64,000 nucleotides of DNA. Origin: DAOUBF01 sp034432795. Its GTDB lineage: Bacteria; Chloroflexota; Anaerolineae; DSLN01. Under the pieces are notes generated by a model. That model did not search any database, was not told where the DNA came from, and saw only the letters and a program-made list of their open reading frames with translations. A program made the translations under genes and the position numbers. Location of the stretch: NCBI GenBank assembly GCA_034432795.1, contig DAOUBF010000016.1:13783-77782 (forward strand). Direction: 5' to 3'. This document shows, piece by piece, positions 1-7,460 of the stretch. The first letter of the stretch is position 1. The number at the start of each line of letters is the position of its first letter.

Positions 1-634
1 ACGCGAGCTGAGCGCGCGCGACTTCATCCGCTATGTGCAGGTGTTTGAGAACAAAGGCGCGATGATGGGTGCCTCCAACCCGCACCCGCACAGCCAGATT
101 TGGGCCTCCAGCCACGTGCCCAATGAACCGGCGAAAGAGACCGGCGCCCAGGCGGACTACCTGCGCGAACACGGGGGCTGCCTGCTTTGCGCTGTGCTGG
201 CGGCGGAGCGCAGCAGCGGCGAACGGCTGGTGGTGCAGAACGGCGACTTTATCGCGCTTGTCCCCTTTTGGGCAGTCTGGCCGTTTGAGGTCCTGCTGCT
301 CCCCCACCGCCATGTGGCCGGGCTGACCGATCTCACCTCGGCCGAGGTGAGCGCCCTGGCAGACATACTCCGCCGCGTGACCATCCGCTACGACAACCTG
401 TTTGAGACGTCCTTCCCTTACTCTATGGGCTTTCATCAGGCCCCCAATGATGGCCAGCCCCACCCCGAATGGCATCTGCATGCGCACTACTATCCGCCGC
501 TGTTGCGCTCGGCGACGGTGCGCAAGTTCATGGTGGGCTATGAGATGCTGGCCATGCCCCAGCGCGATCTGACGCCGGAGAGCGCGGCGGCGCGCCTGCG
601 GGCGTTGAGCGAGCGGCATTACCGCGCCGGGTAG
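1..634 (+). CDS. galT: Galactose-1-phosphate uridylyltransferase, C-terminal part (5' end outside window)
   Basis: Partial gene: the reading frame is open from base 2, so the start lies upstream of the window. The visible 210 residues cover roughly the last 60% of a normal GalT. Near the visible start is GASNPHPHSQIWA, the His-Pro-His motif whose histidine carries the uridylyl group in this family. Near the end is HPEWHLHAHYYPP followed by RSATVRKFMVGYEM, the standard GalT C-terminal block. The enzyme exchanges UMP between UDP-glucose and galactose-1-phosphate in the cytoplasmic Leloir pathway. A CxxC in GGCLLCAVL may belong to the metal-site region. A GC-rich palindromic repeat follows directly. 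Confidence 0.93.
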   Translation, partial: RELSARDFIRYVQVFENKGAMMGASNPHPHSQIWASSHVPNEPAKETGAQADYLREHGGCLLCAVLAAERSSGERLVVQNGDFIALVPFWAVWPFEVLLLPHRHVAGLTDLTSAEVSALADILRRVTIRYDNLFETSFPYSMGFHQAPNDGQPHPEWHLHAHYYPPLLRSATVRKFMVGYEMLAMPQRDLTPESAAARLRALSERHYRAG

Positions 635-640
635 CGGACG

Positions 641-783
641 TAGCCCCCCACCCCAACCCTCCCCCGCAGAGGGGGGAGGGGGCAACCTTATTCCCTCCAC
701 CTGGACGGGGGAGGGGCAGGGAGGGGGTGATCCTGCCCCCCCCACTCCAACCCTCCCTCACAGAGAGGGAAGGGGGTGGGGCT
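641..783. repeat. GC-rich palindromic repeat, family A
   Basis: Pyrimidine-rich then purine-rich segments (CCCTCCCCC, then GGGGGGAGGG, then a second CCTGGACGGGGGAGG block) form nested inverted repeats in the space after galT. Similar copies are noted elsewhere as family A. It may serve as a transcription terminator between the convergent galT and uracil-DNA glycosylase genes, but no T-tract is present. Confidence 0.75.
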
Positions 784-815
784 TTGCTACAGGACTGAAA
801 CCGCGCCTGAGGGCC

Positions 816-1445
816 TCATGGGGAAGAAGCGAGAGCGGCGGCTCTGCGCAGGTCCGCAATCAACTCGTTCCAGGCGCGCACCGCCGCCGGGCGGTCGTGG
901 TCCTTTAGCCGCAGGATGTAGGCGGGTTGCACAACGGCCAGCGTGGGGATGCCGTTCGGGCCGGGGAAGACCTGGCCGCGTTGCTCTATCAGCCTGAACC
1001 GGGGATCAATCAGCGCTTTGGCCGCAGGCCCGCCGATGCACACGATCACCTTCGGCTGGACGAGCGCGATCTCCTGGTCCAGCCAGATACGGCAGGCACG
1101 CACCTCGTCGGCTTTAGGCTCGCGTATCTGGCGTGGGCGGCCTGCGCCGGCCGGCGCCAGGCATTTGGTGATGTTGGTCAGCCAGATGTCCTCACGCTTA
1201 AGGCCGGCGGCAGCCAGGGCCTGGTCCAGCACCTGCCCGGACGGCCCGGAATAGGGATGGCCGCTCCGGTCATCGCTCTCGCTCGGCCCCTGGCCGACGA
1301 GCATGATGCGGGCGTGGGGATGGCCTTCGCCGAAGACGACCTGGCGGCGCCCCGCTGCCAGGCGGCAGCGGATACAGGTAAGCGCCTGGGCGCGCAGCTC
1401 GCCGAGCGCCTGTGTAGTCTCATCTACCGGGGTAGGCTCAACCAT
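816..1445 (-). CDS. Uracil-DNA glycosylase, family 4/5-like, with an atypical active site
   Basis: Cytoplasmic base-excision repair enzyme of the Fe-S uracil-DNA glycosylase superfamily, 209 residues from ATG 1445. The open frame extends to 1742 but the extra part is non-homologous and crosses the promoter. Cys24, Cys27, Cys95 and Cys118 fit the four [4Fe-4S] ligands. The FGEGHPHARIMLVGQGP block followed by GHPYSGPSGQVLDQAL is motif 1. Two positions are odd: the usual GE(A/G)PG core is GQGPS, and the usual His-Pro of the C-terminal catalytic motif is VVQPAYILR, with Gln173 in place of His. Activity may therefore be altered or lost. Its own promoter lies a few bases upstream of the start. Confidence 0.85.
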   Translation of the reverse strand: MVEPTPVDETTQALGELRAQALTCIRCRLAAGRRQVVFGEGHPHARIMLVGQGPSESDDRSGHPYSGPSGQVLDQALAAAGLKREDIWLTNITKCLAPAGAGRPRQIREPKADEVRACRIWLDQEIALVQPKVIVCIGGPAAKALIDPRFRLIEQRGQVFPGPNGIPTLAVVQPAYILRLKDHDRPAAVRAWNELIADLRRAAALASSP

Positions 1446-1458
1446 AAGGCAGTGCAGT

Positions 1459-1487
1459 AGTATAGGCTGCCTGGGGTGGGATGGCAA
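1459..1487 (-). promoter_or_regulatory. Sigma-70-type promoter of the uracil-DNA glycosylase gene
   Basis: On the minus strand TTGCCA (1487-1482), a 17-base spacer and TATACT (1464-1459). The expected transcription start is about 7 bases before ATG 1445, leaving almost no leader and no room for a Shine-Dalgarno site. Confidence 0.6.
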
Positions 1488-1613
1488 TCTCAATCCATCG
1501 CCGATTTTCGCATCTCCATCGGCAGGCCGGTTGCTGGACGCGGGCAAAGGCGATTGGCGGTATAATCTTTTGGAGGGGCGGCCGGGTTTGTGCGTGGAGC
1601 ATCCGGGGTGGGG

Positions 1614-1677
1614 CTTTGCGCACCCCCCCGGTGTCGGGCGGTGAATTTGAGCCAATTGAGGAGGGGGGTGCGCAAAG
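1614..1677. repeat. Perfect 15-bp inverted repeat
   Basis: CTTTGCGCACCCCCC at 1614-1628 is the exact reverse complement of 1663-1677, with a 34-base loop. It ends 14 bases before the TTGACA of the DUF3467-operon promoter, so it could be a regulatory site or a terminator for upstream transcription. Confidence 0.6.
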
Positions 1678-1690
1678 AGGTGCAAGGGGG

Positions 1691-1718
1691 TTGACAAGAG
1701 GCGAAAATGGGTTATTAT
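1691..1718 (+). promoter_or_regulatory. Promoter for the DUF3467-translin-Cas4-like operon
   Basis: TTGACA (1691-1696), a 16-base spacer and TATTAT (1713-1718). This predicts a leader of roughly 195 bases before the DUF3467 start at 1920, containing the family A repeat. Confidence 0.5.
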
Positions 1719-1919
1719 GAAGGATAGAGCCGTTAGAAGCAACGAGTGTCCGCGAGGGCATTAAGACACCCCTCCTTGCTTCCCCCCACAAGCGAGGGGA
1801 CGGGGGGGGTATGATCCCCCCTTTCCCCGGCCGGGCCGCAGACGTGCATATTTGCGCCACTCGTGTTAGACTATAGGGCAGAATCGGATAGCCTGCTCTA
1901 CAGGCAGCATGGAGGCATC

Positions 1920-2255
1920 ATGAACCAGCCACCCGGCCCACTGCGCGGCCCACAACCCGGCCCTATGCCGGTCAATATTGAATTGCCCCCCGACCTGGAG
2001 GCGATTTACTCCAATTTCGCCCTGATCACCCACTCCCCCTCCGAGGTCGTCATTGACTTCGCCCGCATCCTGCCCAACACACCGCGCGCCAAGGTCTATG
2101 CGCGCATTATCATGACGCCACTGCACGCCAAGCTGCTGCTGCGCGCCCTGGGCGAAAACCTGTCCAAGTATGAAGGCCAGTTCGGCGAGATCAACATCCC
2201 GGAAGGCGGCTCCCTGGCCGACTCGCTGTTCCGCTTCAAACCGCCGGGGGAGTGA
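1920..2255 (+). CDS. DUF3467 family protein
   Basis: A 111-residue cytoplasmic protein of unknown function, first gene of a tight operon. ATG 1920 follows a GGAGG at 1911-1915. A Pro/Gly-rich N-terminus (residues 1-20) precedes the conserved core: LEAIYSNFALITHSPSEVVIDFARILP, then AKVYARIIMTPLHAKLLLRAL and EGQFGEINIP. This pattern is typical of the small DUF3467 family found in many bacteria. The stop codon overlaps the region of the next start, so translation with the translin-like gene is probably coupled. No catalytic motif is visible. Confidence 0.85.
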   Translation: MNQPPGPLRGPQPGPMPVNIELPPDLEAIYSNFALITHSPSEVVIDFARILPNTPRAKVYARIIMTPLHAKLLLRALGENLSKYEGQFGEINIPEGGSLADSLFRFKPPGE

Positions 2256-2257
2256 GC

Positions 2258-2902
2258 ATGGAGAGCCTGGAGCGTATTGGCGAACGCATTCGCCAGGACC
2301 TGGAGGCCAGGAATGCGGCCCGCGAACAGGCGCTCCAGCGTTCGCGGGCGCTCATCCGCTTTTGCGCCAACACCATCCGCGCCGTCCACCGCGAGGATTG
2401 GGCCGGCGCACGCGAGCTTTTGGCCAGGGCCCGCCAGGCCGCCGAGGAAATGATCGCCGACCTGGCCCCCTACCCCGACCTGTACCATGCCGGTTATACC
2501 CAGGATTCCCTCAAGGAATACGCCGAGGCCAGCATCGTCTATGCCCTGATCGCCGGTGAGCCACTGCCGGGGCCGGAGGACCTGCATGTGGAGTCGGCGG
2601 CCTATCTGAACGGCCTGGGCGAGGCGGCGGGCGAATTGCGCCGGCGGGCGCTGGACATCATCCGCCACGATCACACCGAAGAGGCCGAACGCCTGCTGGA
2701 GATCATGGATGACATCTACAGCCTGCTGGTGACCATGGACTTCCCCGAAGCCATTACCGGCGGGCTGCGCCGCACCACCGACATGGTGCGCGGCGTGCTG
2801 GAACGCACGCGGGGCGACCTGACCAGCAGCCTGCGCCAGCAGCGCCTTCAGGACGCCCTCAAAGCCTTTGAGGAGCGCATCGGCCGGCGTGAGACCTCCT
2901 GA
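2258..2902 (+). CDS. Translin-family protein (predicted nucleic-acid-binding)
   Basis: A 214-residue, almost entirely helical protein. The arrangement RIGERIRQDLEARNAAREQALQRSR, YHAGYTQDSLKEYAEASIVYAL, and LGEAAGELRRRALDII ending in ERLLEIMDDIYSLLVTMDFP is the translin/TRAX pattern seen in archaeal and some bacterial homologues. Eukaryotic translin forms octameric barrels that bind single-stranded RNA or DNA, and with TRAX acts as the C3PO nuclease. The acidic residues of the EY.EA segment are present, but whether this protein cuts is unknown. ATG 2258 is preferred; GTG 2252 is an alternative. Its stop overlaps the start of the Cas4-like N-terminal piece. Confidence 0.82.
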   Translation: MESLERIGERIRQDLEARNAAREQALQRSRALIRFCANTIRAVHREDWAGARELLARARQAAEEMIADLAPYPDLYHAGYTQDSLKEYAEASIVYALIAGEPLPGPEDLHVESAAYLNGLGEAAGELRRRALDIIRHDHTEEAERLLEIMDDIYSLLVTMDFPEAITGGLRRTTDMVRGVLERTRGDLTSSLRQQRLQDALKAFEERIGRRETS

Positions 2903-3161
2903 CGCCCCCAGAGCCGAGCGGCTGATCCGCGCCAGCGAGGTGGCCCACTACGCCTTCTGCCATCGCGCCTGGTGGCTGGCGGCGGTGCAGGAGGTGCCCT
3001 CGGCCAACATCCAGGAGTTGATTGCCGGCGAACGCGGCCATGCCCGCCATGGCCGCCGGGTGAGCCTGCTGCGCGCCCTCAATGCCCTGGCCTATCTCCT
3101 TTTGCTCCTGGCCCTGATCGTCGGCGGCATCTGGGCCTGGGCCGCTTTGACCGCGCCTTAG
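2889..3161 (+). CDS. Membrane-anchored Cas4-like protein, N-terminal piece
   Basis: About 90 residues from GTG 2889, overlapping the translin stop. Residues 12-35 (IRASEVAHYAFCHRAWWLAA) match the N-terminal segment of Cas4/Dna2-type nucleases, where S-V-Y-FC-R-WL supplies the first Fe-S cysteine. The end is a strongly hydrophobic helix (LNALAYLLLLLALIVGGIWAW). The nuclease core itself is in the next reading frame. Either the protein is naturally made in two pieces with a membrane hairpin between them, or a frameshift has broken one gene. A good AGGAGG lies right after this stop and before the second piece, which favours the first view. Confidence 0.6.
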   Translation: MRPPDAPRAERLIRASEVAHYAFCHRAWWLAAVQEVPSANIQELIAGERGHARHGRRVSLLRALNALAYLLLLLALIVGGIWAWAALTAP

Positions 3162-3177
3162 GAGGCCGTCCACGCCG

Positions 3178-3714
3178 GTGTCCCTGGGCCACGTTGCTCT
3201 TGTTCTGCTCCTGTTGGGGCTGGCGCTGCGATGGTGGGTGCGCCGCGACCGCGCCCATATCGGGTTGCCCGCCGGGCGGGTGATCTACGCCGACACCAAC
3301 AACCACGGCCACCCCCGTGACGCCCTGGTCTCCTACCGCTATGGGCTGAGCGGTCGCCCCGACTATGTGGTCAAAACGCGAGCGGGGCTGGTGCCGGTGG
3401 AGATCAAGACCGGCCCGGCGCCCCCCAGACCGCACGAGGGGCATGTGCTCCAACTGGTGGCCTATTGCCTGCTGTTGGAGGAGACCACAGGCCAGCGCCC
3501 TACGCACGGCCTGATCCGCTACGCCGACCGTGCCTTCCGCGTGGACTACACCCCCGAACTCCGCGCCGCGCTGCTCCAGACGCTCGCCTGGATGCGGGCC
3601 GACCTGGCGGCGGCAACGGTGGCACGCAGCCACAACCAGCCCGCCCGCTGCCGTCGCTGCGGTTACCGCCAGGTGTGCGGCCAGGCGCTGCCTGTGAATG
3701 GCAATGGTCAGTAG
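3178..3714 (+). CDS. Membrane-anchored Cas4-like PD-(D/E)XK nuclease, C-terminal piece
   Basis: 178 residues from GTG 3178, preceded by AGGAGG at 3161-3166. A transmembrane helix (VALVLLLLGLALRWWV) is followed by the nuclease core: GRPDYVVKTRAGLVPVEIKTG carries the D...E-x-K residues, and HVLQLVAYCLLLEE is the QxxxY helix of the RecB/Cas4 clade. The C-terminus CRRCGYRQVC gives three Fe-S cysteines (C-x2-C-x5-C). The fourth cysteine lies in the preceding polypeptide. There is no CRISPR array or cas1/cas2 nearby, so a role in adaptation is not implied. Partnership with the translin-like protein is inferred from the operon only. Confidence 0.75.
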   Translation: MSLGHVALVLLLLGLALRWWVRRDRAHIGLPAGRVIYADTNNHGHPRDALVSYRYGLSGRPDYVVKTRAGLVPVEIKTGPAPPRPHEGHVLQLVAYCLLLEETTGQRPTHGLIRYADRAFRVDYTPELRAALLQTLAWMRADLAAATVARSHNQPARCRRCGYRQVCGQALPVNGNGQ

Positions 3715-3728
3715 CCGTTGATTCGGGG

Positions 3729-4982
3729 TCAGGGGCAGCGGATCACGCCCTGTGCCCAGAGGCAGCCGCCACAGGTGGGGAAGGTGTTGCCGAGGCAATC
3801 CGATTCGTTCGTCTCAACCAGTTCACAACCGCCGCAGAAGGTGCAGGGCGAGAAGGCAAAGCGCTGGACGCGGTCGCGGTAGGCCACATAGTCCGGGTCG
3901 TTCCACAGGTCCAGCAGATCGCGCTCGGCCACATTCCCGATCACATACCGCTGCGAGACGCGCTGGCGGCCATGCAGGTAGCTGACGTGGGTATGCATCA
4001 GGGGAATGCAGGGGCTGACGTTGCCATCCCAGGCGATGGCCATGGCGCCGCTCTCCACGAAGGTGCAGACATCGTTGGCCCCGCCCAGGTTATTCCCGGC
4101 GAAGGTCACGTTACAGCCACTGCGCAGAGCGCGAAGGAACGCCTCGCGGGTGAGATCGTTGAGGTCCATTTTGGGCAGGCTGAGCTGCGGCAACCAGAGC
4201 GAGGGCAGGTAGGTGATGTCGCTTAAGGCGCCTTCGTACAACGTCTCGGCGCACATATCGGGGGTATAGGGCAGCACATTGGTCACCAGGAAGCGGGTCG
4301 CCCCCAGCCGCCGCCCCAGGGCAATGACCTCCGGCAGGTCGGCGATGTTGCGCTTCATGGCCACGAAAGCGATCCCGATCTCCGGTCGGGGGAGGTGCGC
4401 GGGCGGGCGCAGCCGCCGGAAGCGGTCCAGGTTGTCCAGGACCTGGGGTAGAGCGGCGCCCAGGCGCACGTCGGCATAGCTCTCCGGCGTGGCGCCGTCA
4501 ATGGACACCCACAGGATGTCCAGCCCGGCCTCAATCAACTGGCGCGAGCGCTGTTCGGTCAGGAGCGTTCCGTTAGTGATCAATTCCACCGACGCGCCCA
4601 GGGCCTTGACCCGCGCCACCATCTCCACGATCCGGCGGTGGGCCAGCGGCTCGCCCAGGCCGCCGAAAAAAACGGTCGGCGGGGGCGTGATCGCCCGCAG
4701 CCCTTCCAGGATGCGGGCAAACGTGGCTGCGGACATGTGCCCCAGTTTGACATCCCAGATATTGCGGATGCAGGTGCGGCAGGTGATGTTACAGCGGTTG
4801 GTCGGCTCAATGTACACCTTCGCCAGGTGGGTAATGGGCCGGTGCAGGCGCAGGGTGTTAGCGTTCTGATCAAGGCGGACGCGCGCACCGGGCTTCAGCC
4901 CGTAGCGCGAGGCCACCTCCGGTGGCAGCACCAGGCGCCCTTCCTGGTCAACCTCTGCCCATACAGTGGATATCCCATTCAT
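3729..4982 (-). CDS. Radical SAM/SPASM protein with N-terminal AbrB-type domain, tungsto-enzyme-associated
   Basis: 417 residues. Positions 1-50 form a SpoVT/AbrB-like swapped-hairpin fold (STVWAEVDQEGRLVLPPEVA, then GLKPGARVRL). The radical SAM core carries CNITCRTC (CX3CX2C) near residue 63, FFGGLGEPL (glycine-rich motif) and LITNGTLL. The C-terminal SPASM region holds many cysteines, including CTFCGGCEL and CGGCLWAQG, for auxiliary Fe-S clusters. Proteins of this build are often annotated as cofactor-modifying proteins next to tungsten-containing aldehyde:ferredoxin oxidoreductases. Such an oxidoreductase gene lies 0.6 kb away. The substrate is not known. SD AGAGGG precedes ATG 4982; the gene is divergent from moaD. 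Confidence 0.82.
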   Translation of the reverse strand: MNGISTVWAEVDQEGRLVLPPEVASRYGLKPGARVRLDQNANTLRLHRPITHLAKVYIEPTNRCNITCRTCIRNIWDVKLGHMSAATFARILEGLRAITPPPTVFFGGLGEPLAHRRIVEMVARVKALGASVELITNGTLLTEQRSRQLIEAGLDILWVSIDGATPESYADVRLGAALPQVLDNLDRFRRLRPPAHLPRPEIGIAFVAMKRNIADLPEVIALGRRLGATRFLVTNVLPYTPDMCAETLYEGALSDITYLPSLWLPQLSLPKMDLNDLTREAFLRALRSGCNVTFAGNNLGGANDVCTFVESGAMAIAWDGNVSPCIPLMHTHVSYLHGRQRVSQRYVIGNVAERDLLDLWNDPDYVAYRDRVQRFAFSPCTFCGGCELVETNESDCLGNTFPTCGGCLWAQGVIRCP

Positions 4983-5027
4983 CGTAACCCTCTAGAGCTG
5001 ATATAGCCAAATACGCTTCTGGTGATG

Positions 5028-5033
5028 TATAAT
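5028..5033 (+). promoter_or_regulatory. Candidate -10 element for the MoaD-like gene
   Basis: A TATAAT hexamer lies about 60 bases before ATG 5095 in the divergent spacer. No convincing -35 was found, so this is a weak call. Confidence 0.3.
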
Positions 5034-5094
5034 ATGTTTGTGCCAGCAGGCACGATTGGTGGCCTGGGCCGATAAGACACACAGGGATGTTGAC

Positions 5095-5385
5095 ATGAAG
5101 ATCAATTTCTATGCCACGTTCCGCCAGATCGTGGGCGCCAAGAGCATTGAGCTTCCTGTCGCCGAGGGGATCACCGTCCGGCAGTTGCTTGAGGCCATCA
5201 TCGCCCGCTACCCTGCCTTGCGGCGCGAGTTGCTGGATGAACAAGGCAACCTCTACTCCTATGTCCATGTGTTCGTCAATGGGCGCGACGCCCCTTACCT
5301 GGAGGAAGGGCTGGAGGCTCGGCTCTCGCCGGACGATACCGTGAGCCTGTTCCCGCCGGTGGCAGGTGGGGCACCACACGGATGA
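5095..5385 (+). CDS. MoaD/ThiS-like sulfur-carrier protein with a masked Gly-Gly end
   Basis: 96 residues with the beta-grasp pattern of MoaD: MKINFYATFRQIVGAKSIEL, then ITVRQLLEAI, HVFVNGRDA and LSPDDTVSLFPPVAGG. MoaD normally ends in a free Gly-Gly that is adenylated and thiocarboxylated by MoeB for molybdopterin synthesis. Here Gly91-Gly92 is followed by Ala-Pro-His-Gly, so the tail would need trimming or is unused. ATG 5095 starts directly on homology; an upstream TTG gives a non-homologous extension. Its placement between the AbrB-radical SAM gene and the aldehyde oxidoreductase suggests a role in supplying the tungstopterin/molybdopterin cofactor. Confidence 0.85.
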   Translation: MKINFYATFRQIVGAKSIELPVAEGITVRQLLEAIIARYPALRRELLDEQGNLYSYVHVFVNGRDAPYLEEGLEARLSPDDTVSLFPPVAGGAPHG

Positions 5386-5451
5386 TTTACGCGGATGCAC
5401 GGCTGGCGATAAGGCAAGGGGTAACCCTGCCTTGCTCCGGCGCAGATATTT

Positions 5452-5502
5452 CACCGCGAGCGGCAGGGCTTGTGTATAGGCCTCCCCCCGCCGCTCGCGG
5501 TG
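5452..5502. terminator. Strong inverted repeat between convergent genes, likely bidirectional terminator
   Basis: CACCGCGAGCGGC (5452-5464) pairs perfectly with 5490-5502, followed by TTGGTTAA. It lies between the moaD-like stop and the stop of the oppositely oriented aldehyde oxidoreductase gene. There is no long T-tract, so intrinsic termination is only probable. Confidence 0.5.
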
Positions 5503-5561
5503 TTGGTTAATAGATGCTTATGGATGGCTGACCCCCCAGATGTCAGCCGTCCAGAACCCCC

Positions 5562-7379
5562 TTAAGGGATCTCCAGCTCCCGGAGCTTTTCCTCCGGCAC
5601 GACGCCGTTGACCCAGCCGCGGGCCTGGTAGTATTCCTCCAGCATCTGCGGCAGTTCGCAGACGTGGCCCTTGGAGCCGGGCGCGGTAGAAGGCTCCTTC
5701 AGGAAGCGTTCCGGCAAATAGTCGCTGCCCTCGCGGAAGCCGGCCAGGTTGTTGTAGTAGCGCTCCAGGTTGTAGATACGCTCGCCAATCTTGAGCACGT
5801 CGTCCGCCGTGATAGGGATGCCGACAACGGCGGAGTACTGGGCGGCGTATTCCTCGGCGCCTTCGGCAAACGAACTGAACTTGCACAGGTCCAGGCTATC
5901 GCTAAAGGCGAAGAGGTCCTGTAGCAGCTTGAGCAACTTGCCCTTGCCCTCCCAGGCCAGCGGGTCGGTCTTGAGGGGGATCAGCCCTAGTTCGCTGGCG
6001 GGGGTGTAGCCGCGCAGGTGGCAGGCGCCGCGGTTGCTGGTGGCGTAGCCCAGGCCCATGCCCTTCAGGCCGCGTGGGTCATAGGCCGGAATGGCCTGGC
6101 CCTTGACGGTCATGGCGATCTCTGGGTGACCAAACTGCCGGGCGGCGCGCTCGGTGCCCTCGGCCAGGATGTTGCCGATGCCCTCGCGCAGGGCGATCTT
6201 GGGCAGGAGGTTGACCATGCCCATGACATCGCCCCACTTCAGCCCACCGGCGCCGTTGACGTAGCCCTTCTCACTGGCCTCCATGTACATGGAGAACACA
6301 TTGCCCAACTCAATCGTGTCCAGGCCGTAGTCGTTGGCCAGGTAGATCAACTGGGCGATGCCGGCGGAATCGTCGTTGTCGCAGTTGGCGCCGAAGGCCC
6401 ACACGGATTCGTACTCCTGGCTCTCCATGCGCAGCCCGGCGAACGGCCCCTCGGTGATCTCCACTTCCTTCTTGCACGCCACCGGGCAGGCGTGGCAGGT
6501 GGGGTCATCCACCAGGATATGCTCCTTGACCCATTCGCCGCTGGTGCGTTCGGCCTTCTCGCCAAACGTGGCGAGCTGGCTGTTACGGGTGGGCAGTGCC
6601 CCCATGTTGCTGACGATGTTGGTGAGCACGTTGGTGCCGTACACCGACAGGCCGCCTTTGCGCGGGCTGGTGACGTTCTTCTCGTCCATGATAGCTGCCA
6701 ATGCCCGCTCGTGCGCCCGCTTCCAGGCCTCGCGGTCAATGGCCTTGGGCATGCGCTTGGGCGCTTTGATGACGATGGCTTTCAAGAGCTTGCTGCCGCC
6801 CACACAGCCGGTGCCGCCGCGCCCGCTGGCCCGGTCGTTCTCGTTGATCCAGTTGGCGAAGCGCGCCAGCCGCTCACCAGCCGGGCCGATGGCGATCACC
6901 GAGAGGTCTCGCTCACCGTACTTATCCTGGAAGAACCTCACGGTGTCGTGCACACCCTTGCCCCACACCTCCGAGGCGTCCAGGATCTCCACCTGGCCGT
7001 CATGGACGTAGGCGTACATCGGCTTTTCGGCCTTGCCCTTAAAGATCAGGCCATCAAAACCGGCCCAGCGCAGCCGCGCTGCCGACCAGCCGCCGTGATG
7101 GCTATCCGTCACCGTCCCGGTCAAGGGGGATTTGGTGACCACGCACATGCGCCCGCTCATGTTGGCCTCGGTCCCGGTGAGCGGGCCGTTCATAAAGCAC
7201 AGAATGTTCTCAGGGGACAGGGGATCGACCTGGGGGCCATTCTCAAACACATAGCGCACGCCCAGGCCGCGCCCGCCGATGTACTTGCGCGCCCATTCTT
7301 CCGGAATAGGCTCATAGACGACTTTGCCCTGGGTCAGATCGATCCGGGCGATGCGGTTGGCGTAGCCTCCAAGTGCCAT
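5562..7379 (-). CDS. Aldehyde:ferredoxin oxidoreductase (tungsten/molybdenum bis-pterin enzyme)
   Basis: 605 residues, the normal family length. The enzyme class oxidises aldehydes to carboxylic acids with ferredoxin as electron acceptor, in the cytoplasm. The N-terminal AOR domain shows IGGRGLGVRYVFE and GPLTGT, then GRMCVVTKSPLTG and GGTGCVGGSKLLKAIV. The single [4Fe-4S] cluster is ligated by Cys295, Cys298 and Cys302 (CHACPVAC) and Cys499 (SLDLCKF). DPRGLKGMGLGYATSNRGACH, one of the two metal-pterin binding loops, is intact. SD GGAGAG sits just before ATG 7379. A TATAAT promoter and two palindromic operator-like sites lie upstream. Substrate and choice of W or Mo cannot be told from sequence. 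Confidence 0.93.
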   Translation of the reverse strand: MALGGYANRIARIDLTQGKVVYEPIPEEWARKYIGGRGLGVRYVFENGPQVDPLSPENILCFMNGPLTGTEANMSGRMCVVTKSPLTGTVTDSHHGGWSAARLRWAGFDGLIFKGKAEKPMYAYVHDGQVEILDASEVWGKGVHDTVRFFQDKYGERDLSVIAIGPAGERLARFANWINENDRASGRGGTGCVGGSKLLKAIVIKAPKRMPKAIDREAWKRAHERALAAIMDEKNVTSPRKGGLSVYGTNVLTNIVSNMGALPTRNSQLATFGEKAERTSGEWVKEHILVDDPTCHACPVACKKEVEITEGPFAGLRMESQEYESVWAFGANCDNDDSAGIAQLIYLANDYGLDTIELGNVFSMYMEASEKGYVNGAGGLKWGDVMGMVNLLPKIALREGIGNILAEGTERAARQFGHPEIAMTVKGQAIPAYDPRGLKGMGLGYATSNRGACHLRGYTPASELGLIPLKTDPLAWEGKGKLLKLLQDLFAFSDSLDLCKFSSFAEGAEEYAAQYSAVVGIPITADDVLKIGERIYNLERYYNNLAGFREGSDYLPERFLKEPSTAPGSKGHVCELPQMLEEYYQARGWVNGVVPEEKLRELEIP

Positions 7380-7431
7380 GGTTCACTCTCCTTTCTGGTG
7401 GCCTGCAGCGGGGTACAATATCGCTTTTTAC

Positions 7432-7460
7432 ATTATAAAGCGGCATTCTTTTGCATTCTA
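7432..7460 (-). promoter_or_regulatory. Promoter of the aldehyde oxidoreductase gene
   Basis: Minus-strand TATAAT at 7437-7432 with a weak -35 (TAGAAT, 7460-7455) at 17-base spacing. The predicted start is near 7425, giving a leader of about 46 bases with a good SD. The poor -35 directly abutting a palindrome suggests an activator-dependent promoter. Confidence 0.55.

Larger units (their letters stand above)
1446..1919. other. Divergent intergenic region: two promoters, a 15-bp inverted repeat and a decayed family A repeat
   Basis: This stretch between the divergent glycosylase and DUF3467 genes holds the glycosylase promoter and a perfect 15-bp inverted repeat (1614-1628 with 1663-1677). 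It also holds a plus-strand promoter (1691-1718) and a diverged family A repeat (1766-1833) in the transcribed leader of the DUF3467 operon. No convincing gene is present. Confidence 0.6.

Noticed and set aside
1446..1742. N-terminal extension of the uracil-DNA glycosylase frame
   Set aside because: Crosses its own predicted promoter and encodes non-homologous Pro/His-rich sequence; the family start is at 1445.
2889..3714. Cas4-like pieces as part of a CRISPR locus
   Set aside because: No cas1, cas2, effector genes or repeat-spacer array anywhere in the window.
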